Assembly (NCBI RefSeq): GCF_004117935.1
Contig: NZ_SDOY01000015.1
Span: 1 to 36,005, forward strand
Source: Streptomyces roseicoloratus
GTDB taxonomy: Bacteria > Actinomycetota > Actinomycetes > Streptomycetales > Streptomycetaceae
DNA: 36,005 bases
Direction of reading: 5' to 3'
Shown: positions 8,877-16,814 of the stretch, piece after piece
How the letters are laid out: the number at the start of each line of letters is the position of its first letter
Numbering within the stretch: position 1 is the first letter of the stretch
Notes under the pieces: model-generated
Seen by the model: only the letters and a program-made list of their open reading frames with translations
The model's database searches: none
What the model was told of the DNA's origin: nothing
Made by a program: the position numbers and the translations under genes

Positions 8877-10112
8877 ATGTCCCCCCTCACCCGCGTCGCC
8901 GGGCGCCGCGCGGCAGCGCTGCTCGGCGCCATGTCGGCGGTCGTCGCCACCTGGACCGTCGCGGCGCCCGCCGCGACGGCGGACGACATGCGATCGCACC
9001 AGTGGTACCTGGACGCGATGAAGGCCGACGAGATGTGGAAGGTGGCCACGGGCAAGGGCATCACCGTCGCTGTGATCGACACCGGTGTCGACGGGTCGCT
9101 TCCGGAGCTCCGAGGAAAGGTGCTTCCTGGACGAAATGTCGACACGGGCGGCCCGGGTCGTATCGTGGACGACTCCGACCGCCATGGCACGAACATGGCC
9201 CTCGCGATCGCCGGCACGGGGGCCGACGGTGGCGTGAAGGGCATCGCCCCAGGTGCGACGATCCTTCCTGTGAAGGTCGGTGACGCATGGCAGAGCGGCT
9301 CCAAGACGAAGTTCGACGGCATCCGCTACGCCGTGGACAACGGTGCTCGCGTCATCAACATCTCCTTGGGCGGTGACGCGAACGCCGAGAGAACCGCCGA
9401 ATGGCGGGAAACGGTTGACTACGCCCTGAAAAAGGGTGCCTTGATCTTCGCCGGCTCCGGTAACGAGGGAATCGGAGATCCGATGTACCCGGCGTCCATC
9501 CCCGGAGTGATCGCAGTCGGCGCTCTCGACCCGAACGGGAAGGTGGCCAAGTTCTCCAACTACGGTTCCCACCTCGCCCTCGCCGCACCGGGAGTCAAGA
9601 TTCCCGGGCGCTGCCTCACGGACAAGAACGAGGACTGCTTCGGCGACGGCACCAGCCAAGCCACCGCCATCGCCTCCGGCACCGCCGCCCTCATCTGGTC
9701 CGCCCACCCCGACTGGACCGGGAACCAGGTCCTCCGGGTCATGATGGAGACGGCCGGCCACGACGGACCCGTTCCGTCCAAGTACATCGGTTACGGGACC
9801 GTCCGCCCCGCCCAGGTCCTCCTGGAGGGCAAGGGCAACCCGGGTGACCCCGATGTCAACCCGCTGCTCGCAGCTCGAGGTGTGAGCACGACACCGACAT
9901 CGAAGGCTTCCGAGCCTTCCCAGACCTCCCCCTCTCCTGAGAACACGGGGGCAAGCGGTAGCGACCAGGCCAAGGACAACGGCCGGGCCGCGGAGTCCGA
10001 CGAGGGCGGCTTTCCGCTCTGGGCCATCGCCGCGAGTGCCGTCGCCGTCGTCGCCGTCATCGGCCTCGTCGTAGCGGCGGGAGTACGCAGGAGAGCGTCG
10101 ACAGACGCATGA
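8877..10112 (+). CDS. mycP: Mycosin 2, second subtilisin-like protease of the T7SS locus
   Basis: 411 residues from ATG at 8877, preceded by a GGAG box 10 nt upstream. A signal peptide (AAALLGAMSAVVATWTVAAPAATA) precedes the S8 domain, with Asp68 (VIDTGVDG), His103 (DRHGTNMAL), Asn196 (GSGNEG) and Ser260 (GDGTSQATAIASG). A Ser/Pro/Glu-rich linker leads to a membrane helix (LWAIAASAVAVVAVIGLVVAAG) and RRR stop-transfer. The usual GTSxAxP proline is alanine here. The protein is about 50 residues shorter than mycosin 1 and diverges from it, so it is not a recent copy. It ends 31 nt before esxB, which suggests a role linked to the EsxBA cargo rather than the channel itself. Confidence 0.9.
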   Translation: MSPLTRVAGRRAAALLGAMSAVVATWTVAAPAATADDMRSHQWYLDAMKADEMWKVATGKGITVAVIDTGVDGSLPELRGKVLPGRNVDTGGPGRIVDDSDRHGTNMALAIAGTGADGGVKGIAPGATILPVKVGDAWQSGSKTKFDGIRYAVDNGARVINISLGGDANAERTAEWRETVDYALKKGALIFAGSGNEGIGDPMYPASIPGVIAVGALDPNGKVAKFSNYGSHLALAAPGVKIPGRCLTDKNEDCFGDGTSQATAIASGTAALIWSAHPDWTGNQVLRVMMETAGHDGPVPSKYIGYGTVRPAQVLLEGKGNPGDPDVNPLLAARGVSTTPTSKASEPSQTSPSPENTGASGSDQAKDNGRAAESDEGGFPLWAIAASAVAVVAVIGLVVAAGVRRRASTDA

Positions 10113-10143
10113 ACAACTGCATCGACAACATGAGGAGCTTCAG

Positions 10144-10470
10144 ATGAGCACTCCCGGTGGGTTCGGACTCGCAGACGATCCGATCGTCAAGGCGAAGAAC
10201 AAGATCACGGAGACGGCCGACGCGGTCACCAAGCAGGCGCGTGAGCTCGCCAACATCCTCGAGACCTGCGCGGCCGGCTGGACCGGTGTCGGTGCGGCGG
10301 GCTTCAAGACGGCCCAGGTCAACCTCAACGAGGACCACGACACCATCCGCCGCCTGCTGGGCGTTCTCCTCAACGCCGTCGGCGAGACGAAGAACCTCAG
10401 CAACGCGAACGACGACGAGGTGCGCGCCACCTTCGCCGCCGTGAACCACTCGTCGCTCAACAACATCTGA
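10144..10470 (+). CDS. esxB: WXG100 secreted protein EsxB
   Basis: 108 residues with the central W46-T-G48 turn (AAGWTGVGAAGF) between two amphipathic helices, the WXG100 fold. ATG at 10144 has GAGGAG upstream. WXG100 proteins are exported by the T7SS as helical-hairpin dimers; the next gene is the expected partner. From memory, S. coelicolor carries an esxBA pair whose products form a heterodimer and influence sporulation, and gene order here is the same. The tail (VNHSSLNNI) has no YxxxD signal, so that signal would be supplied by the partner. Confidence 0.9.
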   Translation: MSTPGGFGLADDPIVKAKNKITETADAVTKQARELANILETCAAGWTGVGAAGFKTAQVNLNEDHDTIRRLLGVLLNAVGETKNLSNANDDEVRATFAAVNHSSLNNI

Positions 10471-10488
10471 CGTAAAGGGGGAACCAGC

Positions 10489-10797
10489 ATGTCTGTCGAC
10501 AACGCGGGTACCAAGGTCCGGTACGAGAGCGTCCAGGAGATGGCGAACCGCATCCGCGCGGTCTCGCAGAACATCGTCAAGGACCTCGCCGAGATGGACA
10601 CCGCGCTCAAGGTCGTCACCGACACCTGGGACGGTGACGCTCACCGTGAGTACGAGATCCTCCAGGGCAAGTACAAGAAGCGCGCCGAGGACATGAAGAA
10701 CCGCCTCGAGCAGACCGCCAAGATCGTCGAGCAGGGCAAGGACAGCTACCGCTCCACCGACGTCAAGGCCTCGCGCCTGTTCACCGAGGCGTACTGA
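10489..10797 (+). CDS. esxA: WXG100 secreted protein EsxA
   Basis: 102 residues with W47-D-G49 (DTWDGDAHREYE) between two helices, and a C-terminal YRSTD (Tyr87 to Asp91), which fits the YxxxD general T7SS export signal after the second helix. ATG at 10489 has AGGGGG upstream and is 18 nt behind the esxB stop, so the pair is co-translated. The expected role is the signal-bearing subunit of the EsxB-EsxA heterodimer, recognised by the last ATPase domain of EccC. The transcript ends at the hairpin at 10855. Confidence 0.92.
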   Translation: MSVDNAGTKVRYESVQEMANRIRAVSQNIVKDLAEMDTALKVVTDTWDGDAHREYEILQGKYKKRAEDMKNRLEQTAKIVEQGKDSYRSTDVKASRLFTEAY

Positions 10798-10854
10798 TCC
10801 GCGGTACGCGGCCGCTGCGCTGATCCCGCCCTGGCGGCGGGGACGCCAAGAGAA

Positions 10855-10894
10855 CGAGGAAGGGCTCGCTCCGACCGGAGCGAGCCCTTCCTCG
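10855..10894 (+). terminator. Terminator hairpin after esxA
   Basis: An 18-bp perfect stem (10855-10872 with 10877-10894) closes a 4-nt loop. It lies 58 bp after the esxA stop and just before the end of the leftward remnant gene, so it probably ends transcription from both sides. There is no U-tract, as is usual in Streptomyces. Confidence 0.85.
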
Positions 10895-10952
10895 CGTTCC
10901 CCCGTACTCGCCGCCCCTGGCTGACACCCCCGTGGACGTTCCGTCCTGTGGC

Positions 10953-11351
10953 CTACGAAGGATCCATGGAACGCCGACCGGAATCAGCGCTGTCCGCCAC
11001 CTCAAGGAGGAAGTGCTCCGCCACCTGGCCTGTGTTCCTGCTCGTGAGCCAGATGCGCGTGAGGCCGACTGCTTGCGTGCTCAAGCGGTCGAAGCGCTCG
11101 CCCTCCGGGACCTTCCCGAAGTCCGCGAGCCAGCGGGCGGAGAGATCGGCACCGGCACCGGCACCGGCACCGGCATCGGCGCCGACGTCGGTCGTCATCG
11201 CCGCCGGAGTCGCCAGGCGGAGTGCGAGGTCCTGGACGACCGAGGCACGCCAACCGCTCGCCGTCCCGCCGTCCCGTCTCGTCATGGCCTGGGAAGCCAC
11301 ACCGTCAGGAGCGCCGAGCGCACGGGCCGCCTTGTGCGGAGTCAGGGACAA
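10953..11351 (-). pseudogene. Truncated tandem copy of the C-terminal domain of the 11400-12197 gene
   Basis: A 132-residue frame matches the C-terminal 120 residues of the next upstream gene: DLSARWLADFGKVPEGERF here against DLSARWLADFRKVPEEGRF, and LTRIWLTSRNTGQ against LTRIWLTSRNAGQ. The similarity begins about 10 codons before the only usable start (TTG at 11351, AGGAGG 5 nt upstream), which points to a duplicated gene end rather than an independent gene. A GAGAGAG run (about residues 57-67) comes from a CACCGG hexamer expansion at 11150-11175. The fragment lacks the N-terminal half. Translation cannot be excluded because the ribosome site is good. Function unknown. Confidence 0.6.
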
Positions 11352-11399
11352 GTCATCCTCCTGCGCGTCACGCGGGCCGTTACCGGGGCCACCCGTTGT

Positions 11400-12197
11400 T
11401 CACGGAAGATCCACGGAAAGCCGACCGGACTGCGCGCTGTCCGCCACTTCGTCAAGCAGGTCCTCTGCTGCCTGGCCCGCGTTCCTGCTCGTGAGCCAGA
11501 TGCGGGTGAGATCGACACCTTGCTCGCTCAAGCGGCCGAAACGCCCCTCCTCCGGGACCTTCCGGAAGTCCGCGAGCCAGCGGGCCGAAAGGTCCGCTCC
11601 GGTATCGACCGTTCCTGCTCCGGAGGTGGCCAGGCCGCCCGCGACCTCCTGGGCGACCGTGGCCCGCCAGGCCTTCGCGTCGTCCTCGCCCATGCCGTCC
11701 GTCACCATGGACGCCAAGCCGTCGAAGACGCCGAGCACGCGCGCGCCCTTCCTCGGAGGCAGCGCCATGGCGGACCCCTTCGCGTCACGGGGGACCGCGG
11801 CCAGTGCCCGTGGCACGTGACGGCTGTCAGCCGTCCTCAGCACGGCGTAGGCGTGAGGGTCCTCGGAGACCGCGAGCAGCGCGTCACGAAGGAACGTGTC
11901 GTAAACCGAGAGGCGGTAAGTCCCCTCCGCTTCCCAGGGCGGGGCGGCTCGACCCGCGTGCTCGAGGTACGTCGAGTCGAGACCGGCGAGCATTTCGTGG
12001 ACGTCGGGCGTGTAGTCCGCCAGCGCCGTCGCGAGCGGGAGTCGCAGCGCGGGATCGAGGGATATGCCGTCGGGTTGTGTCGGCCCGAGGGCGAAGAGCA
12101 CGTCCTTGAGGGACTGGGCCTGCTGTCGCGTGTGAAGCCCGGGCTTGTTCCCTACGGTGGCCTTCACCAGAGCCTCGCCGAAGGCGGCACAGCTCAT
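11400..12197 (-). pseudogene. C-terminal fragment of a large WXG-type cassette protein
   Basis: 265 residues, open throughout. It aligns only with the C-terminal part of the 757-aa protein encoded at 13806-16079: LPLATALADYTPDVHEMLAG here against VPLGRALADYTVDTHAILSG, followed by similar spacing up to the VYGAMTAIGSD-like segment (VFDGLASMVTDGM). The N-terminal 450 residues, including the WXG module, are absent. ATG at 12197 overlaps the stop of the upstream 62-aa frame (ATGA), so the fragment was probably joined to that gene by recombination. It diverges enough from the 757-aa protein to come from a different family member. It may still be translated by coupling. Its last 120 residues are duplicated downstream. 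Confidence 0.6.
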
Positions 12198-12382
12198 GCC
12201 GGTTGCACGGCCGCGCCCAGGGACTTCCGCACCCGCTCGTTCTCAGGCAGGCCGTTGCACGCCTCGGCGGTGTTCCCGCCGAGCAGCAGCCAGGACCCGA
12301 TCCCGCCGAGCACTGCCAGGCACACTCCGAGCACGATGACCTTCGTAGCCGCCGGAATCCGGCGGCCGTTCTCCTGTTTCAT
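12194..12382 (-). pseudogene. N-terminal stub of a cassette membrane protein
   Basis: A 62-residue frame: short cytoplasmic start (MKQENGRRIPAATK), membrane helix (VIVLGVCLAVLGGIGSWLLL), then GGNTAEACNGLPENERVRK. That order (helix, Asn-rich turn, Cys-x-Gly, then a helical LGAA segment) matches the starts of the two full-length membrane proteins at 12803-13804 (TNVFGRDEVCGGL) and 18110-19084 (TNVFGPDRLCHGW). The other 260 residues are gone; the frame ends at a TGA that overlaps the next start. I read it as the surviving 5' end of a third cassette membrane gene. Confidence 0.6.
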
Positions 12383-12385
12383 GAC

Positions 12386-12566
12386 TCACTCGTTGTCTCG
12401 GGTGGACGTTGACGGTTGAGGTTCGCTCGCCGGGTCGTTCCGGGCGGCGAGGCCTTCCTTCGTCAGGAGGCCGTTCTCGGCCTGGATCATGGAGAGGCGC
12501 TCGCTGAGGACGATGTCGACGGTCCGCTGTGCCATGCCGCTGATCACCGGGATTCCGGTGACGCGC
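12386..12566 (-). pseudogene. C-terminal remnant of another large cassette protein
   Basis: A frame without its own start, ending in TGA at 12386-12388, reads VTGIPVISGMAQRTVDIVLSE and then SMIQAEN. It resembles the 757-aa protein (TQIPVVGDPVQRMIDAATYE) and the shrunken copy (ITGLPVFGDTAQRLVHAATY). It ends four bases before the start of the 62-aa membrane stub, the same order (large protein, then membrane protein) as in the intact cassette. It begins exactly where the 195-bp direct repeat ends, so the break is a recombination junction. Confidence 0.55.
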
Positions 12567-12761
12567 GCGGCGCTCGTCCGACCGGCACGCCTGTCCTGTT
12601 CAGCGCTGTCGCGTCACGACTCGCCCGCTCAGCCCGGCGTGACCTGCCGGCGGAACTCCTCCATCGACATCGTGCTGCCGTCCTGTGGCATCGAGAACGG
12701 GAACAGTTCGTCGTACTCCGTCGTACTCCGTCGTGCTCGACCGCCCGCCGCGGGCCGACTC
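12567..12761. repeat. Direct repeat copy 1 (about 195 bp)
   Basis: This stretch is nearly identical to 16621-16814. I count two single-base differences (T/C near 12599, C/T near 12675) and one small tract difference where TCGTACTCCG is repeated. In the other copy the sequence is the 3' end of the lipoprotein gene plus about 60 bp of downstream DNA; here the lipoprotein frame is broken and has no gene body. The two copies flank the intact three-gene cassette. Confidence 0.9.
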
Positions 12762-12802
12762 GGCAAACCCGCTGCCACAGCGAAGGCTTTCGCCAGCTTC
12801 TG

Positions 12803-13804
12803 TCAGCAGCCGAGCCGTTTGCCGGCCGATTCGACGAAGTTGCGGAACAGGTCCTGCCTGCGTGGAGTTCCGGGCGTTCCAGCGGCGTCGTCGTAGCGCG
12901 GGCCGAATTCCAGGGAGAAATACGTCGATGCGCCGGCGCAGTCGGCCACCACATGCCAGGGATCGAAACCCGAGGCACGTCGGTCGCCCGCCGGTGGCTG
13001 CTCTTCGAATCCGGGTGAGGAACGGATGGCCTCGACCATCTGCGGGTCCTGGGTCACGGTGTAGGTGGCGTACCCCTCGATGCGGCATGCCCACGTGGGG
13101 CGGACGCGGTCCTGAACGCTCTCCATCGTGCCGGGCCGCGGAGCCCCGGGAAACGTCAACCCGGTGAGACCGCATACCGTGCCGCCCTCGATCGGTCGAG
13201 GGACGGGAGTCCGGGAGAGGGCGGAGGGAGCACGAAGGGGCTCCTTGGCGCGGCAGCCCGCGCGCTCGGCCGCCTTGCCGGCCACGTCGGTCAGGAGGCG
13301 GGCGAGCCGTACGGGATCCGAGCCCCGCGGTGCGTAACCCTCGACGACGGCGGGGCCGGCCCCGGTGGTGCAGGTACTCGGCAACAGGACCCAACCGTGG
13401 CCGTCGCCGACTCCTCCGGTCGCACCGTCCGAGAAGAAGGACGCTGTTGCCGGGTTGGGGAAGCGGCCGTTGTCGGTGAAGGGGAAGTCGCCGCGTTCCC
13501 GGCTTGCCGAGATGCGGATGCGTTCGTCGTCCGTGCCTGGCAGAACGGATGAGGCCGTCACGGTACAGGTGAAGGCGAGCCGGTCGCCCGACCGTTCGTC
13601 CAGACCGTTGTCGTCGGAGACACGGCCGGACGACGAGAACACGGCTGCGGCCGAATCCGTGGACACGAGCCCTCCGCACACCTCGTCCCGCCCGAAGACG
13701 TTGGTGTTCAGCCACAGGTGAGCACCAACCGCCAGAACGGCCAGGGCAAGAAGGGGCACGACGACCTTCCGGCCGACCGCCGCCAGTTTGCTGACGTGGT
13801 TCAT
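12803..13804 (-). CDS. Membrane-anchored extracytoplasmic protein of the intact T7SS cassette
   Basis: 333 residues from ATG at 13804, chosen because GAGGAA lies just upstream and the stop of the large gene is 1 bp before it; the open frame extends further but overlaps that gene. One N-terminal membrane helix (VVVPLLALAVLAVGAHLWL) is followed by TNVFGRDEVCGGL and an external domain that looks like two related halves, each with paired cysteines (SACs near CTVTASS and STCTT; then GGTVCGL, TWACRIEG, VADCAG and the terminal RLGC). It is related in plan to the 18110-19084 protein, not identical. No enzyme motif is visible. I infer a surface partner, receptor or protective factor for the large protein encoded just before it. 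Confidence 0.82.
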   Translation of the reverse strand: MNHVSKLAAVGRKVVVPLLALAVLAVGAHLWLNTNVFGRDEVCGGLVSTDSAAAVFSSSGRVSDDNGLDERSGDRLAFTCTVTASSVLPGTDDERIRISASRERGDFPFTDNGRFPNPATASFFSDGATGGVGDGHGWVLLPSTCTTGAGPAVVEGYAPRGSDPVRLARLLTDVAGKAAERAGCRAKEPLRAPSALSRTPVPRPIEGGTVCGLTGLTFPGAPRPGTMESVQDRVRPTWACRIEGYATYTVTQDPQMVEAIRSSPGFEEQPPAGDRRASGFDPWHVVADCAGASTYFSLEFGPRYDDAAGTPGTPRRQDLFRNFVESAGKRLGC

Positions 13805-13805
13805 G

Positions 13806-16079
13806 CTATTTCCTCGTTCGCAGAGCGGAGTAGGCGTCCTCGCGTCCTGTGATGAAGCTCTGCTTGGCCTCGCCCTTCGCGTGTTCATGTGCTTCCGTGT
13901 GCCGGATGCCTTGCGCGGTGCCCCATCCATCGATCATGGCGTTCGTGCCACCGACTCCTGTTGAGGTCGTCCTGCTGTCCTTGTCCCTCGCAACGTCTTC
14001 CGCCGCTGCCGACACGTCCTTGGAGTACTCGTAGGTGGCTGCGTCGATCATGCGCTGGACGGGGTCGCCCACGACGGGTATCTGGGTGAAGAGGCCACCG
14101 ACACCGTGGTACGTGTAGCGCATGGCATCGTTGAGGTTGCCGATCTTGGTGTCGCGGTCGTCGAGGGTCATGTCGGAGCCGATGGCCGTCATCGCGCCGT
14201 ACACTTCGCCGACGTGGCGTGCCTTGTTGTCCCAGTCGCCGACCACGTTTCCTCGCTCTTCGGCAGAGGCATCCCGCGCGGTGGCCAGATACTCGGCCGA
14301 GTAGCGCTTCTCGTTCTCGTACAGAAGCTCGTAGACGAGAACGGGCTTCCCATCGGAAGTCGTTTCGTACGCCGCGTCGGACACACCCCGCATCACACGG
14401 AGCAGACTGTGCTTGCTGTTGGTAATGCTGGAGTCCTCGCCACGGGCGTTGATGCCGGAGCTGCCCTCGGGGCTGCTCGGCTCGGTGCCGCTGAGAATGG
14501 CATGGGTGTCGACGGTGTAGTCGGCCAGGGCGCGACCGAGGGGAACCTTCAGGTTCTGGTGGATGGTGTCGCCCTTGCTGTCCTTGTCCAGGACATTGAT
14601 GGTCTCCTGCATCACTCGGGCCTGGGCCTCGGAGTGGTGTGCGAAGGCGGCTCCGGCCGAGTTGGGCTCCCGACCGGTGGTGGCGGCTTCGAGTGCGGCG
14701 CCGAGGCCGATCCGGCTCGTGTAGTCATCGAAGGTGGTGGCCCTGTATCCCGTGATGACATTGTCGGGCCAGTCCCGGGCTCCGTCGCCGCTGCCGAGGA
14801 GATACTTCAGGTGGTCGTTGCCGACGTGGTCGCTGGCCGGTCCGTTGCCTTGAGGGTCGAAGAACGCGGTCGCGGCTTCCGGGTTCCTGCTCATCACACC
14901 GAGAAGGCCGTCGATCGGGTCGCTCTCGATTCCCCTCTCCTCCCAACCGCCGCCCCACTTGGTGAAGATGCCCTCGTTCTTCTTCTCCGCGGCGATCAGG
15001 TCGTCACCGAGCTGGTAGAGGAACTGGTCGTCGTACTTCGCGTCGGCGTGCTGCATCATGCTGACGAACGTCTGGTAGCCGTGGAGCGGCTGGCTGTTGG
15101 AGCCGAAGTTCTTGATGCCGGACTTGTCGAGGCTCTCGGTCCACTCCTTGTAGAACCTGCCGTCCGGACTGCTGAGCCACTCGTTGAACTTCTTCGACCC
15201 CGGGGGCGCGTCTGAGACCTTCCCCGGTACCTGGGTCGCTCCTGCCACAGTGTTGGCCAGGCCACGCTCCAGGTCCCTGTGTTCCTTCGTGTTGAGCTTG
15301 TTGGCCAGCTTGATCGTTCCGTCGGTACCGATACCGGCGAGGAAGGTCTGGCTGAAGGCCTTGTTCGCAGAGTTGTCGCGGAAGGAACGGTTGAGCTCGG
15401 CGTAGTCGGCGGCGGAAACCTTCTCGCCGTTGTTGATGCGGGTGGCGATGTCCTTGGCGTTGTCGGCCTCGTAGAGTTCGATGTCGCCCTTGGCACCGGC
15501 GTTGAAGCCGTTGTACTGGTCGTCGCCCTTGCCGCCGATGTCCTTGTTGCTGTCGACGACGACGGCGTTGAGAGCGAGTTTGACGCCCTCGTCGGCGTCG
15601 GAGATGGCCTTCACCCGGTCGTCGAGGTGCTTCTGCCACTTGGCGACCCCTTCGCGGACCACTCGCTGGCCCTCGGGGTCGTTGGTGTAGGCCCGACGAT
15701 CGGCCGCGGAGAGCCGGGCGTAGTCGAAGGAGACGTGTCCCGCTTCCGAGACCTTCATCCCGGCCTCGACGGCATCGGCCCGCGCCGAGTCGAGCTTCCC
15801 CTTGAGGTCGACGAACTGCGTATGGGCATCGCGCAGCAGGGACGCCACGGCCTTGGCCTGCGTCTGGGCGGCTGCGTACTCGTAGCGGGTGCCGGCGAAG
15901 TTGACGTGGGCGGCACCGGCGCTGATGCCGGTCCAGTCGGGTCCGAGGGTGATCTTCTGGACGGTGTCCCGGTAGCGGTCCTCGACCTTCTTGATCTCGC
16001 CCGCCATCGATTCCCACTTGTCGGCAGCCGTCGTCAGGGCCCCGAAGTCGGTGGTCATGACCTCTGCGTAGGTCAGCAT
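13806..16079 (-). CDS. Large protein with WXG-type N-terminal module, putative T7SS cargo
   Basis: 757 residues. Residues 1-105 form a helical hairpin with W49-T-G51 at the turn (GPDWTGISAGAAHVNF), the WXG100/LXG-type targeting module. A long Ala/Asp/Lys-rich helical middle follows (VSFDYARLSAADRRAY, KVSAADYAELNRSFRDN, DDQFLYQLGDDLIAAEKK). The C-terminal third contains LGRALADYTVDTHAILSG, VYGAMTAIGSD and IPVVGDPVQRMIDAATYEYS, segments that recur in the other copies. There is no signal peptide or membrane helix, and no toxin motif I know. ATG at 16079 has GGGGG 9 nt upstream. It lies between a small helical protein and a membrane protein. Related proteins, from memory, occur in several copies in Streptomyces. 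T7SS export is inferred from the fold and location. Confidence 0.85.
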   Translation of the reverse strand: MLTYAEVMTTDFGALTTAADKWESMAGEIKKVEDRYRDTVQKITLGPDWTGISAGAAHVNFAGTRYEYAAAQTQAKAVASLLRDAHTQFVDLKGKLDSARADAVEAGMKVSEAGHVSFDYARLSAADRRAYTNDPEGQRVVREGVAKWQKHLDDRVKAISDADEGVKLALNAVVVDSNKDIGGKGDDQYNGFNAGAKGDIELYEADNAKDIATRINNGEKVSAADYAELNRSFRDNSANKAFSQTFLAGIGTDGTIKLANKLNTKEHRDLERGLANTVAGATQVPGKVSDAPPGSKKFNEWLSSPDGRFYKEWTESLDKSGIKNFGSNSQPLHGYQTFVSMMQHADAKYDDQFLYQLGDDLIAAEKKNEGIFTKWGGGWEERGIESDPIDGLLGVMSRNPEAATAFFDPQGNGPASDHVGNDHLKYLLGSGDGARDWPDNVITGYRATTFDDYTSRIGLGAALEAATTGREPNSAGAAFAHHSEAQARVMQETINVLDKDSKGDTIHQNLKVPLGRALADYTVDTHAILSGTEPSSPEGSSGINARGEDSSITNSKHSLLRVMRGVSDAAYETTSDGKPVLVYELLYENEKRYSAEYLATARDASAEERGNVVGDWDNKARHVGEVYGAMTAIGSDMTLDDRDTKIGNLNDAMRYTYHGVGGLFTQIPVVGDPVQRMIDAATYEYSKDVSAAAEDVARDKDSRTTSTGVGGTNAMIDGWGTAQGIRHTEAHEHAKGEAKQSFITGREDAYSALRTRK

Positions 16080-16110
16080 GCTGTCGTCCCCCCGTTGCCG
16101 TGGTGCCTCG

Positions 16111-16560
16111 TCATCGCGGCGGCTCTATGTCGTGGATCCGTGACTTTCCCAGGGGCGCGAACTGCCCTCGGATGTGCTGGTCGTTGCCGAGGAAGTAGCC
16201 GGACGCACTGCGCAGCCTGCTCTCCTCCGCGTACAGGCGGCCCAGAAGAACCCTGACCTGATCGTCCCAGGTGCTCTGTACCTTCTTGAGGCCGACGGCT
16301 GTCTGCCAGCCCTCGAAGGCCTTGACGGCGGCGTCCGATGATTCGTCGGCCCACTTCGTCGCCGTCTTCGTGCTGCGTTCCAGCTCGTTGTGGATCGCGT
16401 CGGCAGCCGCACGTTTCTGCGCCGGTGAGGAGCCGAAGTCCGGGTTCCCCGGCGGCGTCGGTCCCGAAGGGCCGGCAGGCAGCTGGTTCAGCCGCATGCT
16501 TGATTCCTGCTGATCGGCAGCCTGAGCGCGCATCGCGCTCCACTCCTCGTCGAAACCCAT
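16111..16560 (-). CDS. Small helical partner protein of the intact cassette
   Basis: 149 residues from ATG at 16560, chosen for the GGGGAG box directly upstream. The N-terminus reads MGFDEEWSAMRAQAADQQES, then a Pro/Gly-rich loop (AGPSGPTPPGNPDFGSS). Two amphipathic helices follow (QKRAAADAIHNELERSTK through AVKAFEGWQTAVG, and VRVLLGRLYAEESRLRSA) and a basic tail (KSRIHDIEPPR). No W-x-G is present, but the helical-hairpin plan and the place directly upstream of a WXG-type large protein resemble the small helical targeting partners of Firmicutes LXG toxins. That role is an inference. A copy with the middle deleted lies at 19801. Confidence 0.78.
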   Translation of the reverse strand: MGFDEEWSAMRAQAADQQESSMRLNQLPAGPSGPTPPGNPDFGSSPAQKRAAADAIHNELERSTKTATKWADESSDAAVKAFEGWQTAVGLKKVQSTWDDQVRVLLGRLYAEESRLRSASGYFLGNDQHIRGQFAPLGKSRIHDIEPPR

Positions 16561-16620
16561 GATCTCCCCGCTTCCGGCCCTCCCCGGGCCGTGCTGCATT
16601 CTGCCTGCCGTCGTCCGCGA

Positions 16621-16814
16621 GCGGCGCTCGTCCGACCGGCACGCCTGTCCTGCTCAGCGCTGTCGCGTCACGACTCGCCCGCTCAGCCCGGCGTGACCTG
16701 CCGGCGGAACTCCTCCATCGACATCGTGTTGCCGTCCTGTGGCATCGAGAACGGGAACAGTTCGCCGTAGTCGTCGTACTCCGTCGTGCTCGACCGCCCG
16801 CCGCGGGCCGACTC
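16621..16814. repeat. Direct repeat copy 2 (about 194 bp)
   Basis: The partner of 12567-12761. It covers the last 130 bp of the lipoprotein gene (coding for roughly SARGGRSSTTEYD through the C-terminus) and 62 bp beyond its stop. The shared segment stops abruptly at both ends, in sequence that differs between the copies. Confidence 0.9.

Noticed and set aside
11150..11175. CACCGG hexamer run as a regulatory repeat
   Set aside because: It lies in the coding frame of the duplicated fragment and adds only a Gly-Ala run; slippage explains it.
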